Shown here: piece after piece, positions 55,772 through 63,535 of the stretch
How the letters are laid out: every line of letters begins with the position of its first letter
Numbering within the stretch: position 1 is the stretch's first letter
DNA from: Desulfarculaceae bacterium
GTDB taxonomy: Bacteria > Desulfobacterota > Desulfarculia > Desulfarculales > Desulfarculaceae
Length of the DNA: 64,000 bases
Reading direction: 5' to 3'
NCBI GenBank assembly: GCA_020444545.1
Contig: JAHLKT010000004.1
Span: 620,001 to 684,000 of the forward strand
The notes under the pieces: generated by a model
What the model saw: the letters and a program-made list of their open reading frames with translations, nothing else
Database searches by the model: none
Told to the model about the DNA's origin: nothing
Made by a program: the position numbers and the translations under genes

Positions 55772-58014
55772 GGCTGTTTTCCCTCGCGGCGTCGGCGGTG
55801 CAGGATGTCCCAAAGGGTTTCGGCGGATACCGGGTTGCGGAAAGTATGCTCGCCCAGGGCGGCGGCCACCGCGTTGTGCACCGCCGGGGCGGTGGACAAC
55901 AAGGCGGGCTCGGCCACCCCCTTGGCCCCATAGGGGCCGGTGGGCTCGGGCTCCTCCACCAGGCGCGTGAGCAGCTCGGGGGCGGGCCAGGAGTGGGGGA
56001 GCTTGTAGTCCAGGAAATGGGGATTGATGATGCGCCCCTGGTCCAGGAGCACCTCTTCGCTCACCGCGTAGCCCAGACCCATCATGGCCGCGCCCTGGAT
56101 CTGGGCCTCCAGGTTAACCGGGTGGATCACCTTGCCCACGTCATGGGCGGCCACCAGGCGCAGCACCTCCACCCGGCCGGTGAGCTTTTCCACCGCCACC
56201 TGAGCGGCGTGCACCGCAAAGGCGTAGGTGGCGTAGGGCACTCCTTGGCTGGTATCCGGGTCCAGCTTGGTGGTGGGCGGGTCGAAGCGGCCTTCCACCT
56301 CCAGGGGCTGGTTCAAAAAACGCCGGGCCGCCTGGGCCAGGTCGAGGGCCTCGCCGCCGACAACCAAACGGCCTTCCTCCCAGCTTGCCGGCTCCCCGAG
56401 CGCGGCGGCCAGCTTGAGCAGGTTCTCGCGCAGCTTGATGCCGGCCTCGCGCACCGCGTTGCCCACCACGTAGGTGAGGCGGCTGGCGGTGGAAGGCCCG
56501 CTGTTGGGGCAGGTGGTGGTGTCTCCGGCCACGATCGCCACCTGGTCCGGCTCCAGGCCCAGCTCCTGGGCGGCGATCATCTTCATGGTGGTGGAGGCCC
56601 CCTGCCCGCCGTCGCCGCTGCCCACCAGAAGGGTCACCTCGCCCTGGGGGCTCAGCACCAGGCGGGCCGCGCCGGGGTTGGGCAGGCCGGTGAGGCCGAT
56701 GCCGTAGTAGGTGGCCCCCAAGCCCCAGCCGGTGAGCCACTCGGGGTCGGCCTCGCGGGGATGGGAGGGCAGGCCGTCAATGGCCTCTTGGGCCTGATTC
56801 AGGCATTTGGTGATGCCCACCGAGGCGACGAGCTTCTGCCCGGCGGCGGTGCGGTCGCCCACCTGGAGAAAGTTGAGCCGGCGTATCTGGGCCGGGGTCT
56901 TGCCGCAGGCCTCGGCCAGGAGGTCCATCTGGCACTCGTGGGCAATGGCCACCTGAGGCACCCCAAAGCCGCGCATGGCCCCGCCCACCGGGTTGTTGGT
57001 GTAGGCCAGGCGGCCGTGCGATTCCACGTGGGGCACCTCGTAGGGCCCGGCCGCGTGCACCACCGCGCGGGTCACGATGGAAGGCCCGTAGGAGGCGTAG
57101 CACCCGGTGTCGGCCAGTATCTCGGTCTTCACCGCCACCAGGCGCCCTTCGGCCGTGGCCCCGGTGGTCATGGTGACTACCATGGGGTGGCGCTTGTTGC
57201 TTACCTGGAAGGACTCCTCGCGGCTGTAGACCATGCGGGCCGGGCGGCCGGTGAAATAGGCGGCCAGGGCGCTGTAGTAGCCGGGCGAGACCCCCTGCTT
57301 GTCCCCGAAGTACCCGCCGATGGTGGCGCAGATGATGCGCAGGCGCTCGGTAGGCAGCGAAAGGATATGGCTCAGGTGGGTCAGGTCCAGGTGGGCGTGC
57401 TTGGTGGGCAGCTTCACCACCAACACCTCGTCTTCCCACCAGGCCAGCCCGGCCTCGGGCTCCAGGTAGGCGTGCTCGATCATCTGGGTGCGGTAAGTGC
57501 GCTCGATGACGATGTCGCACTCGGCCAGGGCCTCTGCCCCCCGGCCCCGGCGCAGGGTGCGCTCGAAGACCAGGTTGCTCTCGCCGTTGACCAGCGGCGC
57601 GCCAGGGGCCAGGGAGTCCTCGGGGCTGAACACCCCGGGCAGGGGGTTCAGGTCGGGCGCGATCAGCCCGGCCGCGGCCTGGGCCTGCTCCGGGGTCTCG
57701 GCGGCCACCAGGGCCAGGGCGTCGCCCACCCGGCGCACCTTGTCAGTGCACAGGATCGGCTCGTCATGGACGCGCGGGCCCAGCATGATCTCGCCGGGGA
57801 CGTCGGCGGCGGTCCACACCCCCACCACCCCGGGCGCGGCCTGGGCCGCCGCGATGTCGATGCCCTTCAGCTCGGCATGGGCGATCTTGGAGCGGGCCAC
57901 GGCCAGGTGCAGCGCGCCATCGGGCTGGTGATCCCCGGCGTAGCGCTCCACGCCGCGCACCTTGTCCCAGGCGTCGAACTTGAGAACCGGACGGCCGATG
58001 CTGTCGCTGGCCAT
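55768..58014 (-). CDS. Xanthine dehydrogenase-family molybdenum-binding subunit
   Basis: A 748-residue large subunit of the Mo-hydroxylase family. The aldehyde oxidase/xanthine dehydrogenase a/b-hammerhead domain is at about 15-120, then the Mo-cofactor domain, with YSREESFQVSNKRHP, GGAMRGFGVPQVAIAHE, GSGDGGQGASTTMKMIAAQELG, and near the end GPYGAKGVAEPALLSTAP with the catalytic glutamate. The [2Fe-2S] and FAD subunits needed by such enzymes are not encoded nearby. The ATG at 58014 overlaps the small CxxC gene's stop by one base. The neighbours are UbiD and a TAXI-TRAP importer, suggesting an N-heteroaromatic or aromatic acid as substrate. Confidence 0.92.
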   Translation of the reverse strand: MASDSIGRPVLKFDAWDKVRGVERYAGDHQPDGALHLAVARSKIAHAELKGIDIAAAQAAPGVVGVWTAADVPGEIMLGPRVHDEPILCTDKVRRVGDALALVAAETPEQAQAAAGLIAPDLNPLPGVFSPEDSLAPGAPLVNGESNLVFERTLRRGRGAEALAECDIVIERTYRTQMIEHAYLEPEAGLAWWEDEVLVVKLPTKHAHLDLTHLSHILSLPTERLRIICATIGGYFGDKQGVSPGYYSALAAYFTGRPARMVYSREESFQVSNKRHPMVVTMTTGATAEGRLVAVKTEILADTGCYASYGPSIVTRAVVHAAGPYEVPHVESHGRLAYTNNPVGGAMRGFGVPQVAIAHECQMDLLAEACGKTPAQIRRLNFLQVGDRTAAGQKLVASVGITKCLNQAQEAIDGLPSHPREADPEWLTGWGLGATYYGIGLTGLPNPGAARLVLSPQGEVTLLVGSGDGGQGASTTMKMIAAQELGLEPDQVAIVAGDTTTCPNSGPSTASRLTYVVGNAVREAGIKLRENLLKLAAALGEPASWEEGRLVVGGEALDLAQAARRFLNQPLEVEGRFDPPTTKLDPDTSQGVPYATYAFAVHAAQVAVEKLTGRVEVLRLVAAHDVGKVIHPVNLEAQIQGAAMMGLGYAVSEEVLLDQGRIINPHFLDYKLPHSWPAPELLTRLVEEPEPTGPYGAKGVAEPALLSTAPAVHNAVAAALGEHTFRNPVSAETLWDILHRRRREGKQP

Positions 58015-58241
58015 CAACCGTTCTCCTCTCCCGGACGGTAGATGCTCTCCTTGGTCAGGCCGCCGGGCACCCGGGCCACCGCCGCGGAGTTGGCGCTGCC
58101 GGTGACCACCTCGGGGCTGTCTTCCTTAAAGAAATAGAGCCCGCAAAAGGGGCAGTGCAGCTCCACCTTCAGCGAGTAGAGCAGCATGTCGGCGTAGAAG
58201 GACTCCTTGCAGGAAGGGCAGCGCACGTTGAATATGTCCAT
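58014..58241 (-). CDS. Small CxxC zinc-ribbon protein, BsdD/VdcD-like decarboxylase D subunit
   Basis: A 75-residue protein with two CPxC knuckles, RCPSCKESF and HCPFCGLYFF, 20 residues apart, then a polar tail. It starts 3 bases after ubiD and overlaps the Mo-enzyme ATG. Hydroxyarylate decarboxylases (BsdBCD, VdcBCD) pair a UbiD-type C subunit with a D subunit of this same size and cysteine pattern. The resemblance is by length, CPxC spacing and context from memory, so identity is probable rather than proven. A rubredoxin-like electron carrier is the alternative. Confidence 0.7.
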   Translation of the reverse strand: MDIFNVRCPSCKESFYADMLLYSLKVELHCPFCGLYFFKEDSPEVVTGSANSAAVARVPGGLTKESIYRPGEENG

Positions 58242-58244
58242 GGC

Positions 58245-59624
58245 CTATTGCTCCAGGTATTGGCTCAGGTCCAGCCCTTGGCGCACCCTCTCGGGCACCT
58301 CTCCCTTGCGGGGGAAGGGGCGGTCCAGGGGCTTGGTGGCGTCGATGATCATGCCCGCGCTCTTTATCTCGTGGCGCAGGGAGGGGTCGAGCACCTGGCC
58401 TTGCAGGTTCTTGAGGATGGTCAGGTCCTGATCGGCCTGCACCCGCGAGGACAGGGCCCACATCACCTGGTTCAGGTCCTCGGGGTCCACGTCGTCGTCC
58501 ACCACGATCACGTGCTTGATGAAGTTGGAGGCGCTGATGGCGGCCATGGCCGCGCGCATGGGCTCGCCCTCGGTCTTCTTGGCCAGGCTGAGGATCAGGT
58601 TGAAAGGCCCGCCCGAGCCAACCCAGCAGGTCTTGACCACGCCGGGCACCGCCTGCTTGGCCCGCTGGTAGATGGAGGCCTCGATGGGCAGGTGGGCGTT
58701 GATGTGCTCGGTCATGCAGGGGAAAATGTCGATGAAGGTGGGGGCCGGTCGCGAGTACATGGCGCTGATCTCCACCACCCAGCTCAGGCGCTGGGGCCCG
58801 GCATAGCCGGTGAACTCGCCGAAGGGCCCTTCCACGCAGCGGCGGCCCGCCAGGATGCGGCCCTCCAACACCATCTCCGCGTCGGCCGGCACCATGAGCT
58901 GATCGCCCCAGGTGACCGAGGGGGTGATGGCCAGGGGCTGGCCCATGACCCCGCCCGCGGCCGCGAACTCGTCCGCGTCGTTGGGGGTGAGCAGCGCGCC
59001 GGTGAGGTGGAAGGCCGGGTGGTGGCCCAGCACCACCGCGATGGGCAGGTCCCTGCCCTCTTGTTCGGCCGCCGCGAAGTAGGACCACAGATGCCGGGGC
59101 GACATGTAGATGGCCAGGTGGGTGGGGTCCAGATACTGCATGCGGTTCCAGGAGACGTTGTAGCGCCCCTGGGGGTTGCGGCTGACCACGATGGGGGTGA
59201 AAAAGGGCCCGCCGTCCAGCTCGGTGTGGCGCACGATGGGCAGGCGGGTGAGGTCCATCTCCCAGGCGCGCCGGCGCACCGGGGCCTGATCCGGCGGCAC
59301 CACCTCCGGCTCCAGGGTGGCGCCAGAGAGGCTCAGGATGCGCTCCAACAGGGGCATGCGCTTGCCGGTGTCCAGGCCCAGGGCCAGGCCGATCTTGCGG
59401 AAGGTGCCAAAGGTGTTGTTGAGGATGCGGCAGTCACAGGGGCGGCCCTCCAGGTCCAGGACCTTCATGAACTGCACCGCGGGCACCCGGCCCTGGCGCT
59501 CCAGGGCGTCCACCACCGCGGCGCTTTCAAAGGCGGCCGGGGCCACCTCCTTGTTCACCCGGACCAGCTCGCCGGGGGCTTGTTGCCCCAGCAGGTCGAG
59601 CCAATCTTGCAGACAAAGACCCAT
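58245..59624 (-). CDS. UbiD-family (prenylated-FMN) decarboxylase
   Basis: A 459-residue decarboxylase of the UbiD family, which acts on aromatic or alpha,beta-unsaturated acids with prenylated FMN. NVSWNRMQYLDPTHLAIY, EGPFGEFTGYAG (265-276) and HVIVVDDDVDPEDLNQVMWAL are the conserved cofactor and active-site blocks. No ubiX (flavin prenyltransferase) is in the window, so it must lie elsewhere. Good ribosome site (GGGAGTAGG). Situated between the FadR-type regulator and the BsdD-like gene. Could run as a carboxylase in anaerobes. Confidence 0.92.
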   Translation of the reverse strand: MGLCLQDWLDLLGQQAPGELVRVNKEVAPAAFESAAVVDALERQGRVPAVQFMKVLDLEGRPCDCRILNNTFGTFRKIGLALGLDTGKRMPLLERILSLSGATLEPEVVPPDQAPVRRRAWEMDLTRLPIVRHTELDGGPFFTPIVVSRNPQGRYNVSWNRMQYLDPTHLAIYMSPRHLWSYFAAAEQEGRDLPIAVVLGHHPAFHLTGALLTPNDADEFAAAGGVMGQPLAITPSVTWGDQLMVPADAEMVLEGRILAGRRCVEGPFGEFTGYAGPQRLSWVVEISAMYSRPAPTFIDIFPCMTEHINAHLPIEASIYQRAKQAVPGVVKTCWVGSGGPFNLILSLAKKTEGEPMRAAMAAISASNFIKHVIVVDDDVDPEDLNQVMWALSSRVQADQDLTILKNLQGQVLDPSLRHEIKSAGMIIDATKPLDRPFPRKGEVPERVRQGLDLSQYLEQ

Positions 59625-59654
59625 GGTGATTCCTACTCCCTTTGCGCGATGCGC

Positions 59655-60350
59655 TTATTTCCAGAAGGTGGCCATGCGGGTGATGTGGTCCCGCATCAGC
59701 TCGCGGGCCCGGCCGGGGTCTCGTTGGCGGATGGCGTCCAGCATCCCCTGGTGGTCGGCGATGCCCCTGCCCCGGTCCTTGGGCGCGAACTCGTGCACCC
59801 GGACGCTGTGGTAGATCATGGGCACCAGGCCCTTGAGGGACAGGTTGAGCACCATGTTGTTGCAGGCGTCGCCCAGGCGCAGGTGGAAGTCCATGTCCGA
59901 AAAGGTGCGCGGCTCCCCCCGCTCCAGGGAGCGGCGGTATTCCTCGATGGTCTCCTCCAAGGCGGCGATTTCCTCTTCCTGGGCCCGCTGGGCGGCCAGG
60001 TAGGCCACCTCGGTCTCTATGATCAGGCGGGCCTCGGTGAGCTCCTCGATGCTGGCCCTGGCCAGGCGCAGCATCAGCGTGAGCACCTCGCCCATGGGCT
60101 CGGTGCTGGGCTCGGCCACGAAGATGCCCCCGCCCGCGCCCCGCTTGATGGTCAAGAGCCCGGCCTGCTCCATGCCGATGATGGCCTCGCGCACCGGGAC
60201 TTTGCTCACCCCGAATTCCGCGGCCAGGGCGGCCTCGGAAGGGAGCTGGTCGCCCACCTTGAGCTGGCCGGAGAAGATCATCTCGGTGACCTTCTCGCGC
60301 ACCTGGTCCGAGACCCGGGCCTTGTTCAGTTTGCCTGCCGCTAAAACCAT
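59655..60350 (-). CDS. GntR-family (FadR/FCD) transcriptional regulator
   Basis: A 231-residue regulator with an N-terminal winged helix (VSDQVREKVTEMIFSGQLKVGDQLPSEAALAAEFGVSKVPVREA, residues about 12-57) and an all-helical FCD ligand domain holding metal-binding-type DMDFHLRLGDACNN and later histidines (ADHQGML, RDHITRM). ATG at 60350 has GGGAGC just upstream; an ATG at 60398 has none. First gene of the UbiD-Mo enzyme-TRAP operon and probably its repressor, released by an acid or acyl-CoA ligand. Confidence 0.92.
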   Translation of the reverse strand: MVLAAGKLNKARVSDQVREKVTEMIFSGQLKVGDQLPSEAALAAEFGVSKVPVREAIIGMEQAGLLTIKRGAGGGIFVAEPSTEPMGEVLTLMLRLARASIEELTEARLIIETEVAYLAAQRAQEEEIAALEETIEEYRRSLERGEPRTFSDMDFHLRLGDACNNMVLNLSLKGLVPMIYHSVRVHEFAPKDRGRGIADHQGMLDAIRQRDPGRARELMRDHITRMATFWK

Positions 60351-60430
60351 GGGCGCTCCCTTGGCTGGGGGCCGGACCGCCGCGCCGGGCGCGGACATCG
60401 GCCGGGCTAAAACCTAACATTAGCTTTTTG

Positions 60431-60459
60431 ACCTTAGAACAACCGAACCCGTCAGTCAA
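60431..60459 (-). promoter_or_regulatory. Putative promoter of the GntR-UbiD-TRAP operon
   Basis: On the minus strand TTGACT (60454-60459), a 17-base spacer and TAAGGT (60431-60436). It lies 80-110 bases upstream of the regulator's ATG. The flanking AT-rich bases from 60412 to 60500 are the likely place for an operator. Apart from this and the terminator at 60575, the 341-base gap 60351-60691 holds nothing recognisable. Confidence 0.5.
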
Positions 60460-60574
60460 GCACTTAATAAAACAGACAAAATTGTAAACCAACCGACGGG
60501 CGGAGCCTGTGAATGTCCGAATTTACTGGGTAATTAGGCGGCTACGGGAGTCAGTCACCGAGCAAGGCCCGGCC

Positions 60575-60611
60575 AAAAAAAGCGAGGGCTGGCCGCGTCC
60601 GGCCAGCCCTC
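60575..60611 (-). terminator. Rho-independent terminator of the DctQM-acyl-CoA ligase operon
   Basis: On the minus strand GAGGGCTGGCC pairs perfectly with GGCCAGCCCTC around a 6-base loop and is followed by GCTTTTTTT. It lies 80 bases past the ligase stop. Confidence 0.9.
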
Positions 60612-60691
60612 TTGCTATGTTTTGACGGCCCCGGGGCGAAAGGGAGGAACGCTTCCGGGGCGCGCTTGTAGTCAGGTTTGCGCTTCGGGTC

Positions 60692-62185
60692 TCAGCTTTC
60701 GATGAGTCCCTTTCTGATCTCCCGCTTGAATATCTTGCCGGCCGCGGTCTTGGGCAGGTCGTCCTGGATGATGAACTCCTTGGGCACCTTGAAGGGGCTC
60801 AGCCTGGTCTTGAGCAGGGCGCGCATCTCCACCGGGTCCAAGGCCTCGCCCGGGGCCAGCACGCAGACCGCCACCACCCGCTCGCCGTATTCCGGGTCGG
60901 GCAGGCCGATCACCGAGCATTCGGCGATCTGGCGGAACTCGAAGAGCACCTCTTCCACCTCGCGGGGGTACACGTTCTCCCCGCCGGTGATGATCATCTC
61001 CTTGAGGCGGTCCACGATGAACAAATAGCCCTCTTCGTCCAGGTAGCCCACGTCGCCCGAGCGCAGCCAGTCACCATAAAAGGAGTCCTGGGTGTCGCGG
61101 GGGTTGTCCAGATAGCCCTGCATCACGTTGCGGCCCCGGATGCAGATCTCGCCGCTCTGGCCGGTGGGCAAGGGGCGGCCCATCTCGTCGCGGATGCTCA
61201 CCTCGGTGGTGCCCACCGGCTCGCCCACCGAGCCCACCCGGTGCTTGCGGTGGTGGTTGAAGGTGACCATGGAGGCGGTCTCGGTCATGCCGTAGGCCTC
61301 GTGGATGGCCAGGTCGGTGGCTTCTTGCCAGCGAATCACGTGCTCCCGGGCCAGGGAGGCCGCCGCGCTGAAGCAATAGCGGATATTGCCGAGCTGGGCC
61401 TTGAGTTCCGGCATCTGCAACAGGCGCACGTAGACCGTGGGCACCGCGTAGAGCTTGGTGACCCCGTGCTTGGCGATGGCGGCCAGGGCCTCGTCCTGGT
61501 TGAAGCCGGGCATGAGCACCAGGCAGCCGGCCGAGAGCACGGTGGCGTTCATGATGTGCATCTGGCCGAAGACGTGGTTGAAGGGCAGGAAGCACAGCAC
61601 CCGGTCGTCCTGGGTGGACTGTTCCATGCGCACCACGTTGTGGATGGCGGTGTTGATGTTCTCGTGGCTGAGCATCACCCCCTTGGGCGTGCCGGTGGTG
61701 CCCCCGGTGTAGAGCACGCAGGCCAGATCGTCGCGCTCGCGCTCCACCGCGGCCATGGGCCCGGCGGCCGCGGCCATCAGCTCGTCCGGCTCGTGGTCGC
61801 CGCCGCGTCCGATGAGCCAGCTTATGCCCGCCGAGGAGCGCAGGGTGTCCAGGGTGGGGTAATGGGCCGGGTCGGCGTAGATGGCCTTGGGCTTGGCGTG
61901 CCCGGCCAGCAGGGCCAGCTCCTTGGGCGATAGCTGGTTGGACAGGGTGACCGCCACTGCGCCCAGCTTGAGCGCGCCGAAGTAGACGTAGAGCCACTCC
62001 ACCGAGTTGGGCGCGCAAAGGGCGATGCGGTCGCCGGCTTTGAGGCCCAGCCCGGCCAGGGCCGTGGCCAAGCGGCCGGCCCGCCGGTCCAGCTGGGCAT
62101 AGGTTACGCTATGGTCTCCCTGGATCACAGCCGGGTTGTCCGGGAAAAACAGGGCGCTGCGTTCCAAGTTGCAGGCTAGGTTCAT
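60692..62185 (-). CDS. AMP-dependent acyl-CoA ligase (long-chain fatty acid-CoA ligase-like)
   Basis: A 497-residue ATP-dependent CoA ligase. The AMP-binding motif LYTGGTTGTPKGVMLSHE is at about 165-182, the A5-type EAYGMTETAS follows, then GDVGYLDEEGYLFIVDR and the C-terminal KTAAGKIFKREIRK with catalytic lysine. Length and motifs fit class I acyl-CoA synthetases that activate fatty, cyclohexane or aromatic acids. It is 42 bases after dctM, so the acid brought in by the TRAP system may be what it activates. GAGG precedes the ATG. Confidence 0.92.
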   Translation of the reverse strand: MNLACNLERSALFFPDNPAVIQGDHSVTYAQLDRRAGRLATALAGLGLKAGDRIALCAPNSVEWLYVYFGALKLGAVAVTLSNQLSPKELALLAGHAKPKAIYADPAHYPTLDTLRSSAGISWLIGRGGDHEPDELMAAAAGPMAAVERERDDLACVLYTGGTTGTPKGVMLSHENINTAIHNVVRMEQSTQDDRVLCFLPFNHVFGQMHIMNATVLSAGCLVLMPGFNQDEALAAIAKHGVTKLYAVPTVYVRLLQMPELKAQLGNIRYCFSAAASLAREHVIRWQEATDLAIHEAYGMTETASMVTFNHHRKHRVGSVGEPVGTTEVSIRDEMGRPLPTGQSGEICIRGRNVMQGYLDNPRDTQDSFYGDWLRSGDVGYLDEEGYLFIVDRLKEMIITGGENVYPREVEEVLFEFRQIAECSVIGLPDPEYGERVVAVCVLAPGEALDPVEMRALLKTRLSPFKVPKEFIIQDDLPKTAAGKIFKREIRKGLIES

Positions 62186-62227
62186 GCTTACCTCGCTGGG
62201 GCTTTAAGAGGGGCAACCCCCTTGATG

Positions 62228-63535
62228 CTACTTCATATGCGACGGGATATAGGTCGCTATCTCCGGGAACAATATGAGCAGCACGATGGCCAGGGTGCTG
62301 GCCGCGATAAAGGGCCCGATGCCCTTGAAAATGGTGTTGAGCGAAAGATCCGGCGCCACGCCCTTGATCACAAACACGTTGAGCCCCACCGGCGGGGTGA
62401 TGAGCCCGATCTCCAAAACCACCACCATCAACACACCGTACCAAATGGGGTCGAAGCCCAGGGTCTGGATCACCGGGAAGAGGATGGGGGTGGTGAGGAT
62501 CATGATGGCGAAGCAGTCCATCACGCATCCCAGGATCAGGTAGAGCACCAGGATGCCGCAGAGGATCACGTAGGGCGAGAACGGCAGGGCGCCCAGGAAG
62601 TCGGCCAGTTGCATGGGCAGCTGGGTGACCGCCAGAAAGCGGCTGAACAGCTCGGCCCCGATGATGATCAAAAAGATCATGGCCGTGGTCTTGCCGGTGG
62701 CCAGCAGGCACTCCAGGACGCCGCTGAAGGTGAGCTTGCCCCTGAGCAGCGCGATGATAAACGCCCCGAAGGCGCCCACGCCCGCGGCCTCGGTGGGGGT
62801 AAACACGCCGGCATAGATGCCGCCGATGACCACGGTGAACAGCACCAGCATGCCCCAGATGCCGGCCAGGGAACGCCAGCGCTCGGCCATGCTGGCCTTG
62901 GGGCGGGTGGGGCCCAGGCCGGGCCGCAGCAGGCACTGGATGTACACGGTCAGGATGAAGATGCCGGCCAGCATCAGGCCGGGCAGGATGCCGGCCATGA
63001 ACAGCTTGCCGATGGATTCCTCGATGAGGATGCCGTAGATGACAAAGCCGATGCTGGGCGGGATGAGGATACCCAGGGTGCCGCCGGCGGCCACCGAGCC
63101 CGAAGCCAGGGAGGGGTCGTAGCCGTATTTGCGCATCTCGGGCATGGCCACGGTGCCCATGGTGGCGGCGGTGGCCAGGGAAGAGCCGCTGATGGCCGAA
63201 AAGCCCGCGCAGCCCAGGATGGTGGCCATGGCCAGGCCGCCCCGGGTGTGGCCGATCCAGGAATGCACCGCCTTGAATATCTCGCCGCTGATGCCCGAGA
63301 CGAAGGCGAACTGCCCCATGAGCACGAACAGGGGGATGACGCTCAGCATGAAGCTGGAGCCGGAGGAATAGGGAGTCATCCCCAGGATGGGCAGGGCCGA
63401 CTCCAGCCCCACCACCATGCCGTAGCCCACGAAGCCCACCAGGGCCAGGGCCAGGCCGATATGCATGCCCAGAGCCAGGAGCACGAACAACACCGCCGTG
63501 CCCAACAGCCCCAGGGTCAATGGGTCCATCATCAT
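62228..63535 (-). CDS. dctM: TRAP transporter large permease subunit (DctM)
   Basis: A 435-residue membrane protein with about 12 spans. SVIPLFVLMGQFAFVSG, CAGFSAISGSSLATAATMGTVAMPEMRKYGYDPSLASGSVAAGGTLGILIPPS (starting at about 115) and PVGLNVFVIKGVAPD are diagnostic. It begins with three consecutive ATG codons and overlaps the dctQ stop by 4 bases. The matching DctP binding protein is not in the window and probably lies beyond base 64000. Confidence 0.93.
   Translation of the reverse strand: MMMDPLTLGLLGTAVLFVLLALGMHIGLALALVGFVGYGMVVGLESALPILGMTPYSSGSSFMLSVIPLFVLMGQFAFVSGISGEIFKAVHSWIGHTRGGLAMATILGCAGFSAISGSSLATAATMGTVAMPEMRKYGYDPSLASGSVAAGGTLGILIPPSIGFVIYGILIEESIGKLFMAGILPGLMLAGIFILTVYIQCLLRPGLGPTRPKASMAERWRSLAGIWGMLVLFTVVIGGIYAGVFTPTEAAGVGAFGAFIIALLRGKLTFSGVLECLLATGKTTAMIFLIIIGAELFSRFLAVTQLPMQLADFLGALPFSPYVILCGILVLYLILGCVMDCFAIMILTTPILFPVIQTLGFDPIWYGVLMVVVLEIGLITPPVGLNVFVIKGVAPDLSLNTIFKGIGPFIAASTLAIVLLILFPEIATYIPSHMK

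Noticed and set aside
55798-58041. A 747-codon plus-strand frame opposite the Mo-hydroxylase gene
   Set aside because: Exact antisense of a well-conserved gene. No motif and no context supports expression.
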